From: Fodinibacter sp963747405
GTDB taxonomy: Bacteria; Actinomycetota; Actinomycetes; Actinomycetales; Dermatophilaceae
Length of the DNA: 64,000 bases
NCBI GenBank assembly: GCA_963747405.1
Contig: CAVVFG010000007.1
Coordinates: 186,001 to 250,000 of the forward strand
Direction: 5' to 3'
Within the stretch, counting starts at the first letter, position 1; every line of letters begins with the position of its first letter. A program made the translations under genes and the position numbers. Below the pieces are notes generated by a model. That model did not search any database. It was not told where the DNA came from and was given only the letters and a program-made list of their open reading frames with translations. Below, piece after piece: positions 17,081-25,425 of this stretch.

Positions 17081-18994
17081 ATGGCCGCACCAGGGCACGG
17101 TAGCGGGGCGCTTGCGGGCGGCCTCGTGTCCTCGTCCCGTGCTGTCGACCAGGCTGTTCTCGGTGGCGCCACCGGGGTCGCAGCGGCACTGACCGAGGGG
17201 GGCGGTCCGGCCGACCGGGACTCGTGACTGGCGGTGGTGGGCAGCTGCCAGGTCCTGATCACACCCTGACCGCGCTGCAGGACGCCGCGCTGGCCGAGGC
17301 CGCCCGTCGCGAGAGCACCTGGTGTGAGGACGGCACGATGGGTGAGCCGGTGCACGTCCCGGGCCGGGTCACCCGCGATGCCGCCGACCTCGCCGCCCCG
17401 CTGCTCGGGGCGTCCCACAACCAGGCACACCGGCTCGAGCTGGCCGTGCGCCTGGCCGCGAACCGGGACCCGGTCCCTGCCGAGCAGCGCGATCCTCCCG
17501 ACACCAGGGGGCTGCGCGGCCTGCAGACCGCCATGGTGCAGGGCCGCCTCGACGGGTACCGGGCCAGCGTCGTCGCCGGTGAGCTCGACCTCGCCCCCGC
17601 GCACGTCGCCGAAGCCGTCGTCTCCGCCCTGGACCCCCAACCCGGCGAGGACTCACCTCCTTCCGCCGGCGCACCCGGCGCCTCATCGCCCGGATCTCAC
17701 CCGACCTGCTCCGCCAGCGCGCCGACCGCGCCACCACCGGGCTGCGCCGCTGGGTCGCCGAACCGGGCGTGGACACCTGGCTGGGCACCCTCTCCTGCGA
17801 GGACGCCGCCACTGCCTGGGCCGCCATCGACCAGCACGCCCACCACCTCGTCGCCGACGGCACCTGCAGCACCATCGAACAAGCCCGCGGCAGGGCCCTC
17901 ACCGACCTCGTCACCGGTAGCGCAACCATCGACGTCCAGGTCGTCCTCACCGTCCCCGCCGACACCGCGCCGGCAGGCGCCGCCTCCGCGGCCGTCGCCC
18001 CACCCGCCAGCGCCGCCGCGGACGAGGTGCGCACCGACTGCGGTCGCTCGAGACCGGCCGAGGATGCTGCACCCGCCAACCGCGCGGTGCTGCACCCCGG
18101 CAGCGGTCGTCCGCGCACCACGATGGCGGGTCGTGCCCGCGACGACGACCTTGTTCAGGTGCACGGCGCCCGACCCTGCGAACCACTCCTGGTCCGGGGC
18201 GGCTGGCTGCGCGACCACCTGACCACGCAGCCGCCACGACCACCCGGCCGACGACACAGACGACCCACCCAGGTGGTGCCCTGCGACCCGCTCACCGGGG
18301 CCCGGCTCGACCCCACCAACCACCTCGCCACCGACGCCTACCGGCCCAGCACCGAGCTCACCGCCCTGGTCAAGGCCCGCGACGGCCGATGCCGCTTCCC
18401 CGGCTGCTGCGTCGCCGCCCGGTTCTGCGACCTCGACCACGTGCGACCCTGGCCGGCCGGCCCCACCGCCGCCCACAACCTGCTCACCCTGTGCCGGCGA
18501 CATCACCGCATCACACAGCACCCCGGCTGGCGGCTACGACTCGCAGCCGATGGCACCGCCACCTGGACCGACCCCACCGGGCGAACCCGCACCACCTCAC
18601 CCCTGGACGCGCTCGAGTCCCTCGTGCCTGCCCCGAAGCCACCGAGCACCAACCTGCCACCCCGACGCCAGGCCGGGACCTGGCCGCCGGCGTCGCGACG
18701 GAGACAGCCGAACCGACCCGCCCGAGGGCGGGCGCGGCCTGCGGGATCGGCAGCGGCGTCACCGACGCGACGACCTGGAGCCTGCTCGAAAGCGTCCTCG
18801 CCGTCCGCATCGAGCACGCCGAAGCAGCGGACCGGGGATACCCACACCACCCGGCACACCGGCGCCGCGCCACCGCCGCCGGGGTGCGGGCCGGCTTCGC
18901 CCGCCTACGAGCACACCGGACCTTCTCCGGTCCCCCACCCTTTGAGCCACCGGGCGCGAACCCGGCCGGTGGGAACCGACAGGCGCAGTGCTGA
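17081..18994 (+). pseudogene. DUF222/13E12 HNH endonuclease gene, multiply frameshifted
   Basis: The ATG at 17081 has a strong GGGGAGG ribosome site. The protein can be followed only by changing frame: an N-terminal piece ends at TGA 17225; DUF222 resumes (TALQDAALAEAARRES, VRLAANRDPVP) from about 17224 to 17650; the next frame (LIARISPDLLRQRAD, then HNH core FCDLDHVRPWP...LCRRHHRITQH) runs to about 18640; and a third shift gives the tail (WSLLESVLAVRIEHAE) ending at 18994. All changes are in the same direction, as from single-base losses. The first junction is the least certain, since 17224 could be an alternative start. Intact relatives are ~450-600 residue HNH nucleases of unclear role. 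Confidence 0.7.
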
Positions 18995-19032
18995 CCTGGA
19001 AGGCGAGGTCCTCGCCATCGACGACGAGTCGG

Positions 19033-19051
19033 CTCATCCGCAGCGGATGAG
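19033..19051 (+). terminator. Hairpin downstream of HNH pseudogene
   Basis: CTCATCCG, CAG, CGGATGAG: 8-bp perfect stem with a 3-nt loop, 38 nt after the last HNH codon and 100 nt before the transporter gene. It probably separates the two transcription units. Confidence 0.45.
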
Positions 19052-19151
19052 GCCCGGTGGCGGGTGCGGCGCGACGATGGGGGCCGGTGCTCATCCGTCG
19101 CACGCCCTGTGCGCCGCACACCAGGCAGCGACTCGAGGAGGAAGCCGGACC

Positions 19152-19814
19152 ATGGACGGCGTTGCCGCAGTACTTCCGTTCGCCATCGGCGTCGCGATCA
19201 GCCCGGTGCCGATCATCGCGGTGATTCTCATGCTGTTCTCGAGCCGGGCCACGGTGAACGGCCCGATGTTCCTGCTCGGGTGGGCCGTGGCCCTGGCCGT
19301 CGTCAGCGGTGTCGCCTTCCTGGCCGGCGGCGCGGCATCCGAGAGCACCACGACGACTGCGGTGTCCTGGTCCCAGGTGCTCGTCGGGGCACTGTTCGTG
19401 CTCCTGGCAGTGCGCACCTGGAGCCGGCGGGCACCGGCCGGGGAAGAGCCCGACCCCCCGGCGTGGATGGCCGGGATCGACGACTTCTCACCGGTCAGGG
19501 CGCTCGCGCTCGCGCTGCTGCTGGCCGGGTTGAACCCCAAGAACCTGCTGCTCGCGGCCGGTGCGGGCGCCTCGGTCGCGGGGCTCGCACTCTCCACCAG
19601 CCAAGCCGTGGTCTCGCTGGCCGTCTTCGTCGTCATCGCCAGCCTCACCATCGCCGTCCCGGTGACCTACCACCTGGTCGGTGGTGCAGCGGCACGCACC
19701 CGGCTCGACGCCGTCAAGGAGTGGCTCGCGCTGCACAACGACGCCGTGATGGCGGTGCTGTTCCTCGTGCTGGGCGTGAACCTGGTCTCCAAGGGCATCC
19801 CACCGCTTCGCTGA
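19152..19814 (+). CDS. GAP/LysE-like family membrane transporter
   Basis: 220 residues with six predicted membrane segments. ATG follows GAGGAGGAAG by 7 nt, which fixes the start although the frame is open far upstream into the HNH pseudogene. The N-terminus AVLPFAIGVAISPVPIIAVILMLFS and the mid-protein GLNPKNLLLAAGAG are typical of the GAP (Sap, sulfolipid-1-addressing)/LysE-like family. Mycobacterial Gap moves glycopeptidolipid to the surface; other members export small molecules. The substrate here is unknown. Confidence 0.82.
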   Translation: MDGVAAVLPFAIGVAISPVPIIAVILMLFSSRATVNGPMFLLGWAVALAVVSGVAFLAGGAASESTTTTAVSWSQVLVGALFVLLAVRTWSRRAPAGEEPDPPAWMAGIDDFSPVRALALALLLAGLNPKNLLLAAGAGASVAGLALSTSQAVVSLAVFVVIASLTIAVPVTYHLVGGAAARTRLDAVKEWLALHNDAVMAVLFLVLGVNLVSKGIPPLR

Positions 19815-19877
19815 GCACAGCAACCGTTGCGAGCGCCCGGGCGCCGCCTACCGACGGCGGCACCCGGGCGGTGTGGG

Positions 19878-20039
19878 TCAGCGGCGGTCGCGCCGGTCGT
19901 CGCGGCGGTCGTCGCGGCGGTCGCCGCGGCGGCGGACGCCGTGGACCACGACCGCTGCGGTGCCGACGGTGGCGGCGGTGCGGGCCACGGGGGCGCCGAT
20001 CACTCCGCGGCGGGCTGCGCGGGCGGGACGTAGAGGCAT
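19878..20039 (-). CDS. Small basic protein with Arg-Asp repeat tail
   Basis: 53 residues, MPLRPARAARRG start, a short hydrophobic middle (VARTAATVGTAAVVV) and a tail of RRGDRRDDRRDDRRDRR. Support for being real: a strong AAGGAGAG site ends about 8 nt before the ATG, inside the end of the upstream gene, and only 1 nt separates it from that stop codon. The tail is encoded by a CGCGAC-type triplet repeat. The hydrophobic part could reach the membrane. Function unknown; the pairing with DUF6325 suggests a shared job. Confidence 0.6.
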   Translation of the reverse strand: MPLRPARAARRGVIGAPVARTAATVGTAAVVVHGVRRRGDRRDDRRDDRRDRR

Positions 20040-20040
20040 G

Positions 20041-20505
20041 TCAGTTCTCTCCTTCCAGGGCCAGCTCGTGCTCGATGGATGCGGCGATGGCCTGGATCGG
20101 GATCCGGCCGGAGGCGATCAGCTGACCTCCGGCGCGACGGGCGGCGGCGGCGAACGGTGCGGCCCAGCGGTTCTCCCAGACGACGACCCCTGCGACGCTC
20201 CCCGGCTCCATGGCCTCGGCGAGCAACTCGACGTCGTCGGCGGCGAGGATCTCGGCGATGTCGGCCTCCAGCGCCCGGATCGCGTCGACCGCGGGCGTCT
20301 CGTCGAGCTCCATCGCGTCGACCGAGCCGTCGGCGTTCTTGACCAGGATCAGCACGTCGAGGATGCGGATGATGCCCGACTCGGCGAGCCTGGCGAGCTC
20401 CTCGGCGGCCTCCCCGGTGAAGTTCTGCTCGCCTGCCGGGAACTCGATGACCAGGTAGTCGACCGGGCCCAGCTCCTCCACCGTCGTGTCCGTGTTGTCG
20501 TCCAT
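20041..20505 (-). CDS. DUF6325 (DUF1269-like) family protein
   Basis: 154 residues, ATG behind AAGGAG. Visible family features: GPVDYLVIEFPAGEQNFTGEAAEELARL at the N-terminus, IIRILDVLILVKNADGSV, the acidic ILAADDVELLAEAMEPGS and VVWENRWAAPFAAAARRAGGQLIASGRIP. Members are small soluble proteins, often next to short SHOCT-like or basic proteins and stress genes. The function is not established. Forms an operon with the 53-residue protein downstream. Confidence 0.8.
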   Translation of the reverse strand: MDDNTDTTVEELGPVDYLVIEFPAGEQNFTGEAAEELARLAESGIIRILDVLILVKNADGSVDAMELDETPAVDAIRALEADIAEILAADDVELLAEAMEPGSVAGVVVWENRWAAPFAAAARRAGGQLIASGRIPIQAIAASIEHELALEGEN

Positions 20506-20806
20506 GGGTTCTCCTTCCAGAGCCACCCGGCCGAAGCACATGGGCGTGGTGTTTCGCCGGCTCCGGATCCGCGGGCCGGCTCGGTGTCGGCGCTGCGTTG
20601 ACCCGCCCAACCTCTCGCAGGCCCGGCGAGAACGAATCACCCTGGCGGGGTGACAGCGCGCCAGGAGGTGCAGGAGCGTGCTCGACGGTGGCACGGTGAG
20701 CCGCTGACGTCGACGCCACGACAGCCACCCCACGGACGCCGCGCGACGCGTGACCCCGAGGACAGGGGTGCGCCGACCTGATGCCGTCACCCTGCTCGGA
20801 GGACCC
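20506..20806. other. Gene-free stretch between divergent genes
   Basis: About 300 bp with no convincing gene. It holds one inverted repeat, TCACCC-TGGCG-GGGTGA (20637-20653), roughly 135 nt before the DUF6325 start, and the ribosome site GGAGG for the next gene at 20799. Confidence 0.4.
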
Positions 20807-21523
20807 GTGACCGTCTCCCTCGCGAACCCTCGTCAGGGCCCCACGCAGGGTCGGCTGCTCTGGCCGGCGCTCGCGGCAGGCGCCCTCACGGTGGCAGTGG
20901 TGATCGCGCCCTTCCGCCTGGCGTCGGCGTGGCGCGACGGCGGGTACCCGGCTCGTGCTGCGCTCGTGGACTCGCTGAGCGCCGCGGTCGTCCGCTTCTG
21001 GAGCGCCGACGCCACGGCGGCCGGCCCCGACCTGGCCCTCCGCGTCTCGTTCTGGTGGCGCTTCCACCTGATCAAGGCGGTGCTGGCCGCCGTGCTGCTC
21101 GGGGTGCTGGTGCTTCTCGGGGCGCGGACCTGGGGGTCCTACACCGGCGCGACGACGGCGGGTCGGCGCGTCGCCCTGGGGGTCGTGGCCGGCACCGAGG
21201 GCCTGGTGGCCCTGCTCGCGCTGCTGGTCACGGTGGCGAACCTGCAGGGTGCGGTCGCTCCCTTGTCCTCGGCCCTGGGGTTGCTGCCGCTGGACACCTC
21301 CGATCCCGCAATGGCCGGGACCATCGACGAGATCCGCGAGTCGCTGGCCGCCGGTACCCGCGGCCCCGCGCTCCAGGCGCTGCTCGCCGACCTCACCAGG
21401 TACCACGTCGCCATGGCCGTGCTCCTCACGGCCGCCTTCTTCGCGGTGGTGACGGCCGGCAACGTCAGCACCGTCGCGAACCCGGCTCCCGCGCTCCTCG
21501 CCTTCGTCGGGGGCCCCGGCTAA
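20807..21523 (+). CDS. Four-helix membrane protein of unknown function
   Basis: 238 residues; GTG at 20807 with GGAGG 4 nt upstream. Predicted membrane segments at about 20-40, 85-105, 118-140 and 205-225, with a long loop between the second and third pairs. It has the overall shape of small DUF1772-like four-helix proteins but I do not recognise a family motif. It stands alone between the DUF6325 pair (divergent) and the fatty-acid genes. Confidence 0.6.
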   Translation: MTVSLANPRQGPTQGRLLWPALAAGALTVAVVIAPFRLASAWRDGGYPARAALVDSLSAAVVRFWSADATAAGPDLALRVSFWWRFHLIKAVLAAVLLGVLVLLGARTWGSYTGATTAGRRVALGVVAGTEGLVALLALLVTVANLQGAVAPLSSALGLLPLDTSDPAMAGTIDEIRESLAAGTRGPALQALLADLTRYHVAMAVLLTAAFFAVVTAGNVSTVANPAPALLAFVGGPG

Positions 21524-21621
21524 GGACGCGAGGCGGACCGGCCGAGGGGGTCGCGCGATCGCCTCGTCGATCCGGCGGACCAAGCGGGAATGCCGTCGCC
21601 CCCCGGGTGTATTCATATGGC

Positions 21622-21957
21622 ATGGACGAGATCCGGGTCCGGGCCATCCACACCTTCCCGGTGCGCGGCGAAGCCGGGGTCGAGCATGCCAGCGTGCAGG
21701 TCGACGACTCCGGGCTGGCCGGTGACCGGCCGAAGAAGGCCGCAGTCTCCCTCATCGGTACCGACGCCCCCGGTACCCGCGCCAACCTCGTGCTCGACGC
21801 GTCGACCGAGCAGGTCGAGGCACTCGAGGGGTCGGTGCTGCGCATCGGCGAGGTGCTCCTCGCCGTGCAGCGCACCGGCACGTCCTGCCCCGGCCTCTAC
21901 GCCGCCGTCGGGGAGCCGGGCAGCATCCGCATCGGAGACAGGGTGCAGCCGGAATGA
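21622..21957 (+). CDS. Small MOSC-like beta-barrel protein
   Basis: 111 residues. The pattern VRAIHTFPVRGEAGVEHASVQVDDSGLAGDRPKKAAVSLI, then VLRIGEVLLAV and the CPGLYAAV turn, resembles the N-terminal half of MOSC domains (a PVKG-like start, GLxGDR core), but the usual catalytic Cys region is reduced. It overlaps the FAD oxidoreductase by ATGA, so it is translationally coupled to that pathway. In described 10-methyl fatty acid operons a third small gene (tmsC) of unknown role exists; whether this is its equivalent is inference. Confidence 0.6.
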   Translation: MDEIRVRAIHTFPVRGEAGVEHASVQVDDSGLAGDRPKKAAVSLIGTDAPGTRANLVLDASTEQVEALEGSVLRIGEVLLAVQRTGTSCPGLYAAVGEPGSIRIGDRVQPE

Positions 21958-23336
21958 CAGCGGTCGTTGGCGCCGCGCACGAGGCCGGGGTGGATCGGCT
22001 CCTCGACAGCTACCGCGCCATCCCTGCGGGGGAGCGGGTGCGGCTCGCCAAGCGCACCTCCAACCTCTTCCGGGCGCGGGCAGCCAGCACCACCGCCGGC
22101 CTCGACACGTCCGGCCTCACTGGTGTCGTCGCGGTCGACGCCGATGCCCGCACGGCCGACGTGCAGGGCATGTGCACCTACGAGCACCTCGTCGACGCCA
22201 CGCTGCCGCACGGGCTCACCCCGCTCGTGGTGCCGCAGCTGCGCACCATCACGCTCGGGGGGGCGGTCACCGGCCTCGGCATCGAGTCGGCCTCCTGGCG
22301 CAACGGGCTGCCGCACGAGTCGGTGCTCGAGATGGACGTCCTCACGGGCTCCGGCGAGGTGGTCACGGCGGATGCCGGGTCGCGCCACCCCGACCTCTTC
22401 CGCGGCTTCCCCAACTCCTACGGCACCCTGGGCTACGCCACCCGGCTGCGCATCGAGCTGGAACCGGTGGGCCGTGTCGTCACGCTGCGCCACGTGCGCT
22501 TCACCGACCTCGACGCGCTCGTCGCGGCGCTCGGGGAGGTCGTCGACTCCGGGTCGTTCGACGGCGACCCGGTCGACTACGTCGACGGCGTCGTGTTCAC
22601 CGCCGACGAGTCCTACCTGGTTCTCGGCGCGCGCAGCGACGAGCCGGGGCCGACGAGTGACTACACCGGCCGGCAGGTCTACTACCGCTCCATCCAGCAC
22701 GACGGCGCGTCGCACCGGCGCGACCGGCTCACCACCCTGGACTACCTGTGGCGCTGGGACACCGACTGGTTCTGGTGCTCGCGGGCGTTCGGCGCGCAGC
22801 ACCCGACGGTGCGCCGGCTGTGGCCGCGGCGCTGGCTGCGCAGCAGCGTCTACTGGAAGCTGATCGCCCTCGACCGGCGGTTCTCCGTGGCCGACCGGCT
22901 CGAGGCCCGACACGGCCGGCCGCCGCGCGAGCGCGTGGTCCAGGACGTCGAGGTCCCGCTGTCGGCCACCGCCGAGTTCCTCCGCTGGTTCCTGCGCGAG
23001 GTGCCCATCGAGCCGATCTGGCTGTGCCCGTTGCGACTTCGCAGCGATGAGCCGTGGACGCTCTACCCCCTCCGGCCGGGCGAGATCTACGTCAACGTCG
23101 GCTTCTGGTCGTCGGTGCCCGCCGACACCTCGTCCGGCCCGGGTGCGACGAACCGGCTCATCGAGCACCAGGTCACCACCCTGGGGGGCCACAAGTCGCT
23201 GTACTCCGAGTCGTTCTACGACGAGGACGAGTTCCACCGGCTCTACGGCGGCGAGCAGTACGCCGCGCTGAAGGACCGCTGGGACCCCGACGGCCGGCTC
23301 CCCGGCCTGTACGCCAAGGCGGTCCGCGGGGCCTGA
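21954..23336 (+). CDS. FAD-binding oxidoreductase, probable 10-methylene fatty acyl reductase
   Basis: 460 residues. VAO-type FAD domain: VVAVDADARTADVQGMCTYEHL, PLVVPQLRTITLGGAVTGLGIESAS (about residues 82-106) and FPNSYGTLGYATRL. It belongs to the DIMINUTO/DHCR24-like group. Next to a CFA-synthase-like methyltransferase this matches the BfaA/TmsA partner that reduces a 10-methylene intermediate to a 10-methyl chain using NADPH in tuberculostearic acid synthesis. The C-terminal half carries conserved EIYVNVGFW and DRWDPDGRL. Pathway assignment rests on family plus adjacency. Confidence 0.75.
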   Translation: MTAVVGAAHEAGVDRLLDSYRAIPAGERVRLAKRTSNLFRARAASTTAGLDTSGLTGVVAVDADARTADVQGMCTYEHLVDATLPHGLTPLVVPQLRTITLGGAVTGLGIESASWRNGLPHESVLEMDVLTGSGEVVTADAGSRHPDLFRGFPNSYGTLGYATRLRIELEPVGRVVTLRHVRFTDLDALVAALGEVVDSGSFDGDPVDYVDGVVFTADESYLVLGARSDEPGPTSDYTGRQVYYRSIQHDGASHRRDRLTTLDYLWRWDTDWFWCSRAFGAQHPTVRRLWPRRWLRSSVYWKLIALDRRFSVADRLEARHGRPPRERVVQDVEVPLSATAEFLRWFLREVPIEPIWLCPLRLRSDEPWTLYPLRPGEIYVNVGFWSSVPADTSSGPGATNRLIEHQVTTLGGHKSLYSESFYDEDEFHRLYGGEQYAALKDRWDPDGRLPGLYAKAVRGA

Positions 23337-23396
23337 CCGCGGCCGTCACCCGATTCCCGTCCGATCCGACAGCCGAGAGAGAAGAGGACCACGCAG

Positions 23397-24656
23397 ATGT
23401 CCATCGCCGAGATCGTCGAGTCCGTGCTCGACGGGCCGCTGCCGCTGGCAGTGCGCGCCTACGACGGGTCCGCTCTCGGGCCGCCCGACGCCGCGCGAGT
23501 CCTCCACCTGCGCACCCCGCGGGCGGCTTCGTACCTCGCAACCGCCCCTGGTGAGCTGGGCCTGGCCCGGGCGTACGTCGCGGGCGACCTCGACGTCGAG
23601 GGCGTGCACCCCGGTGACCCCTACGACCTGCTCGTCGACCTCGCGGCGGTGCGCTTCCGGCGCCCCACGGCCGCCGCGGCGGTCGAGGCCGCCCGCACGC
23701 TGGGTGTCAAGGGCCTGACGCCCCCACCACCGCCCCCGCAGGAGGCACTGCCCCGCTGGCGGCGGGTCGCGGAGGGCGTGCGGCACTCGATGACCCGAGA
23801 CGCCGACGCGATCAGCCACCACTACGACGTGTCCAACCGCTTCTACGAGATGGTGCTGGGGCCATCGATGACCTACACCTGCGCCTGCTACCCCGACGCC
23901 TCGGCCACCCTCGAGCAGGCGCAGGAGAACAAGTACCGCCTCGTCTTCGACAAGCTCGGCCTGCAGCCGGGCGACCGGCTGCTCGACATCGGCTGCGGCT
24001 GGGGCGGCATGGTCCGCTACGCGGCCCGGCAGGGCGTGCAGGTGCTCGGGGTCACCCTCTCGCGACAGCAGGCCCTGTGGGCGCAGAAGGAGATCGCCGA
24101 GCAGGGGCTGGCCGACCTCGCCGAGGTGCGGCACTGCGACTACCGCGACATCGCCGAGACCGGCTTCGACGCCGTGTCGTCGATCGGGCTCACCGAGCAC
24201 ATCGGGGTGCGCAAGTACCCGGCCTACTTCGGCTGGATCCGTGACCGGCTGCGCCCGGGCGGCCTGCTGCTCAACCACTGCATCACCCGCCCGCACAACC
24301 GCCGCCAGGAGACCGGCCCCTTCATCGACCGCTACGTCTTCCCCGACGGTGAGCTCACCGGCTCCGGACGCATCATCACCGCGGTGCAGGACGTCGGCCT
24401 CGAGGTGCTGCACGAGGAGAACCTGCGCGAGCACTACGCCCGCACGCTGGCCCAGTGGTGCGGCAACCTCGTCGGGCACTGGGACGAGTGCGTCTCAGAG
24501 GTCGGCGAGGGCACGGCGCGGGTGTGGGGCCTCTACATGGCCGGCTCGCGGCTGGGCTTCGAGCGCAACGAGATCCAGCTCCACCACGTGCTGGCCGTGC
24601 GTCCCCACGACGACGGGTCCACCGGGTTGCCGCTGCGGCCGTGGTGGAGCGCCTGA
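23397..24656 (+). CDS. Cyclopropane-fatty-acyl-phospholipid synthase-like methyltransferase
   Basis: 419 residues; ATG behind a purine-rich GAGAAGAGG site. SAM motif LLDIGCGWGGM (about residues 197-207), preceded by the lipid-site signature SHHYDVSNRFYEMVLGPSMTYTCACY and followed by TLSRQQ, SIGLTEHIG and LLNHCIT, all typical of CfaS/UfaA1. The N-terminal ~110 residues form the lipid-binding domain. With the oxidoreductase 60 nt upstream it fits BfaB/TmsB, which methylates the double bond of oleoyl phospholipid to a 10-methylene product; true cyclopropane formation is the alternative. Confidence 0.82.
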   Translation: MSIAEIVESVLDGPLPLAVRAYDGSALGPPDAARVLHLRTPRAASYLATAPGELGLARAYVAGDLDVEGVHPGDPYDLLVDLAAVRFRRPTAAAAVEAARTLGVKGLTPPPPPPQEALPRWRRVAEGVRHSMTRDADAISHHYDVSNRFYEMVLGPSMTYTCACYPDASATLEQAQENKYRLVFDKLGLQPGDRLLDIGCGWGGMVRYAARQGVQVLGVTLSRQQALWAQKEIAEQGLADLAEVRHCDYRDIAETGFDAVSSIGLTEHIGVRKYPAYFGWIRDRLRPGGLLLNHCITRPHNRRQETGPFIDRYVFPDGELTGSGRIITAVQDVGLEVLHEENLREHYARTLAQWCGNLVGHWDECVSEVGEGTARVWGLYMAGSRLGFERNEIQLHHVLAVRPHDDGSTGLPLRPWWSA

Positions 24657-24662
24657 GCTGGG

Positions 24663-25334
24663 TCAGGCCGGCCGGGCCGGCACGGCGAGGCTGGACAGGC
24701 CGTCCCACACCAGGGCGGTGAGGTCGTCGGCGAGCTCGTCGCTGCTCGTCCCGGAGCCGGCCCCGCCGGAGGCGAGCCAGGCGTCGGCCGTCGCGCGCAC
24801 CATGCCGACCAGCGCCACACCCCACATCCGGGGCGCGGCGGCCTCGCCGGCGAGGCCGCCGGCGACGAGGTCGGCGACGTGGGTGGCGATCCGGTCGGTC
24901 ATCCCGGCCGCGACATCGCCCTGGGGCCGCTCGCCGGGTGGCACGATCGGCGCGTTGACGATGAACCGGTAGACCTCCGGGTCGTCGGCGACGAGTCGCA
25001 GGTACGCGCCGATGACGCCGCGGACGACGTCGCGCGGGCCCTCCGGTGCCTGGCCGCCGGGTGCCGGGCCGCCGGCCGCCCGGGACAGGTCACGGATGAT
25101 CGTGGCGTCGACCCGCTCGGCGACCGCGGTGTACAGGCCCGCCCGGTCGGTGAAGTGCCGGTAGAACACCGTCTTCGACGTGCGAGCGGTGGCAGCGACC
25201 TCGTCCATGCCGACGCCGGCACCGTGCTCGCGGATGGCGCGCAGGGTCGCCTCGACCAGCTCCTGGCGCCGGGCGAGCCGGTGCTCGTCCCAGCGCGAGC
25301 TGCGTCCGTCCGCAGTTCCGTCGCTCGCTGCCAC
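24663..25334 (-). CDS. TetR family transcriptional regulator
   Basis: 223 residues. N-terminal helix-turn-helix: RRQELVEATLRAIREHGAGVGMDEVAATARTSKTVFYRHFTDRAGLYTAV (about residues 22-70). The ligand domain is Ala/Gly rich. GTG is supported by TACCGT (25347-25342, minus) 7 nt upstream, a leaderless start. It is divergent from the thiolase-FabG-MaoC operon, with four TACC motifs between, so it probably represses that operon and itself, sensing an acyl-CoA (inference). Confidence 0.85.
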   Translation of the reverse strand: MAASDGTADGRSSRWDEHRLARRQELVEATLRAIREHGAGVGMDEVAATARTSKTVFYRHFTDRAGLYTAVAERVDATIIRDLSRAAGGPAPGGQAPEGPRDVVRGVIGAYLRLVADDPEVYRFIVNAPIVPPGERPQGDVAAGMTDRIATHVADLVAGGLAGEAAAPRMWGVALVGMVRATADAWLASGGAGSGTSSDELADDLTALVWDGLSSLAVPARPA

Positions 25335-25361
25335 GCCCCGGACGGTAGCAGGAACGGCGAG

Positions 25362-25388
25362 TACCTGTTACCTTCCGTACCGGGTACC
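25362..25388. promoter_or_regulatory. Direct-repeat operator candidate (TACC x4) in the TetR/thiolase divergent promoter
   Basis: TACC at 25362, 25369, 25378 and 25385 form two TACC-N3-TACC units 16 bp apart. They cover TACCTT (25369-25374), a possible -10 of the thiolase operon, and lie just upstream of the TetR -10. The site is well placed for control of both directions. Confidence 0.45.
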
Positions 25389-25425
25389 ACGACCCGCCCC
25401 ATACCTGACCCAAGGAGCCCTCCCG

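Noticed and set aside
17640..17665. Programmed -1 frameshift in HNH gene 1
   Set aside because: No slippery heptamer at the junction and more than one junction would be needed; decay or sequence error is simpler.
16725..19151. Integrated element using tRNA-Val as attachment site
   Set aside because: No integrase, no phage or transfer gene, and no copy of the tRNA 3' end was found downstream in the window.
17769..19814. Single open frame fusing the HNH domain to the GAP/LysE transporter
   Set aside because: The transporter has its own strong ribosome site at 19135-19144, a hairpin lies between, and the joining sequence is low-complexity out-of-frame tail.
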